Positions 6,503 through 7,473 of a stretch of DNA of 7,473 nucleotides are shown piece after piece. Within the stretch, counting starts at the first letter, position 1; every line of letters starts with the position of its first letter. Source of the DNA: Nitrospirales bacterium. Lineage in GTDB: Bacteria > Nitrospirota > Nitrospiria > Nitrospirales > UBA8639. A program made the position numbers and the translations under genes. The notes below the pieces were generated by a model. The model saw only the letters and a program-made list of their open reading frames with translations, did not search any database and was not told where the DNA came from. Location: the NCBI GenBank assembly GCA_021604265.1, contig BQIY01000096.1, positions 1 through 7,473 on the forward strand. The letters run 5' to 3'.

Positions 6503-7473
6503 TTAGTGAAAGGGGGACATAACCGTACCCGTCCAGTCTTTGGGGGGGGGGTGTTGTTCGTAATGGTGCAGGTATTCGTCATATAACTTATGGAGCGGGA
6601 GAGGCATATGAGGGTTATGTTCAAGATCCATCAGGATCCGCTTAACTCGGTGCCATTCACGGCTTCGAAAGGCGGTGAGCATGTCTGTATGTAATTGGAG
6701 TAAGGTCTGAAATCTCGGATCCATATGAAGCAGGTCATCGCCGATCACATTATAGGCTCTGGCAGCTTCTTTTTTCCCTTTTAACGTCAAGATGTCTATT
6801 TCAAGAATCGCCAAACGAGTACGAACGAGTTCGGCCGTGTGCGGACCAATCACAATTCCGAGATCATAGGATTTTGAGAGTCCTTCTAATCGTGAAGCAA
6901 TATTGACCGTATCTCCCAGCACAGAATAGTCAAATCGTTGTTTGGAGCCGACATTGCCGACAACGCATGGGCCGGTATTAATCCCAATTCCCACCTTGAT
7001 GGGTGAACATGTCTGTCCGGCCTTCGTTGACTCATTGATTCGCATTTGATTGAAAACTTCTAATTGATGGAGGATATCCAAGGCGGCTTGACATGCATGA
7101 ACGGCATGATCGGGATCATCAAGCGGGGCATTCCAAAACGCCATAATTCCGTCACCCAGGTATTTATCGATGGTGCCATGATGTGACAGAATTGATTCAG
7201 TCAAGGGTGTCAATAACTGATTGATCAGTTGAGTAAGTCCTTGTGGGTCTGATTGATACTGTTCCGAGATACGAGTGAAGTTTCGGACATCACAGAAGAG
7301 CACCGTCATGTTTTTTGTTTCGCCGCCAAGTTGAACGTGTTCGGAGTTGCGTGACAATTGTTCAACGAGCGCTGGAGAGACATATCGGCTGAAGGTGTTC
7401 CTGATTTGTCGGCGGGCATATTCTTCACGGACATAATTCAGATAACTTAAAAGACTATAGAGTCCGAGAATGC
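6503..7473 (-). CDS. Class III adenylate cyclase, catalytic C-terminal part (N-terminus outside window)
   Basis: The frame is open to the right edge. The TTG at 7357 lies inside the conserved sequence FSRYVSPALVEQLSRN, so it is not a start; about 322 residues are visible. The fragment begins with the end of a hydrophobic helix (ILGLYSLLSYLNYV) and a basic linker, then the cyclase domain. In visible numbering, metal-binding Asp61 (LFCDVRNFT) and Asp107 (GDG) are present, as are adenine-recognition Lys103 (DKYLGDG) and Asp187 (VLGDTVN), with Asn190 and Arg194 (NIASR) as the transition-state pair. The set is complete, so it should make cAMP from ATP. The linker sequence is typical of membrane cyclases with an N-terminal CHASE2 sensor, which cannot be seen here. 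The C-terminal tail after about residue 240 is helical and less conserved, and contains a C10 tract. Confidence 0.92.
   Translation of the reverse strand, partial: ILGLYSLLSYLNYVREEYARRQIRNTFSRYVSPALVEQLSRNSEHVQLGGETKNMTVLFCDVRNFTRISEQYQSDPQGLTQLINQLLTPLTESILSHHGTIDKYLGDGIMAFWNAPLDDPDHAVHACQAALDILHQLEVFNQMRINESTKAGQTCSPIKVGIGINTGPCVVGNVGSKQRFDYSVLGDTVNIASRLEGLSKSYDLGIVIGPHTAELVRTRLAILEIDILTLKGKKEAARAYNVIGDDLLHMDPRFQTLLQLHTDMLTAFRSREWHRVKRILMDLEHNPHMPLPLHKLYDEYLHHYEQHPPPKDWTGTVMSPFH
6542..6551 (-). repeat. Homopolymer of ten G (C10 on the coding strand) inside the cyclase gene
   Basis: Ten consecutive G's on the + strand encode His-Pro-Pro-Pro, 12 codons before the cyclase stop. A one-base loss would replace the last 12 residues with about 41 different ones ending near 6412. 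A one-base gain would give a 23-residue tail beginning QRLDGYGYV. The catalytic domain is unaffected in either case. Confidence 0.9.

Noticed and set aside
6503..7357. TTG at 7357 as start of the cyclase
   Set aside because: It falls within the conserved RYVSPALVEQL linker, and the same frame continues upstream through a hydrophobic helix to the window end.

Overview
The window reads as chromosomal DNA of a Gram-negative, diderm bacterium. It carries an outer-membrane efflux (TolC-type) gene, two predicted outer-membrane lipoproteins, an OmpA-type peptidoglycan-binding protein and a class III adenylate cyclase. Base composition is near 50% GC by eye. The gene set and style would suit Nitrospirota (for example a marine Nitrospira-like organism), but this is an impression from the protein sequences and was not tested.

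Layout. The left part is on the + strand: the 3' part of a TolC-family gene (1-872, cut by the window edge), a complete peptide chain release factor 3 gene (prfC, 908-2509), and a 54-residue lipoprotein gene (2535-2699). Next comes a perfectly periodic array of four 92-bp direct repeats (2699-3066). It fills the whole gap between two convergent genes, and each copy contains an open 26-codon ATG...TAA frame. The right part is on the - strand and, in transcription order, holds the catalytic end of an adenylate cyclase (7473-6503, N-terminus outside the window), a secreted FecR-domain protein (6313-5810) and a 900-residue modular lipoprotein (5770-3068). That lipoprotein has alternating Ig-like domains, a cadherin/He_PIG-like domain and a C-terminal OmpA domain.

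How the genes may work together. The FecR protein and the OmpA lipoprotein are 39 bp apart and probably co-transcribed. The cyclase ends 189 bp upstream of FecR on the same strand, and that gap holds a weak promoter candidate. A reasonable inference is an envelope-sensing cassette: a membrane cyclase making cAMP, a periplasmic FecR-domain protein, and a long lipoprotein bridging the outer membrane and peptidoglycan. The TolC and prfC genes look like ordinary neighbours with no evident functional link to it.

The most unusual items are the 92-bp array with its repeated small frame and stop/start hairpins, a run of ten C's inside the 3' coding end of the cyclase gene, and a 516-bp internal DNA repeat in the OmpA lipoprotein gene with two almost identical copies.
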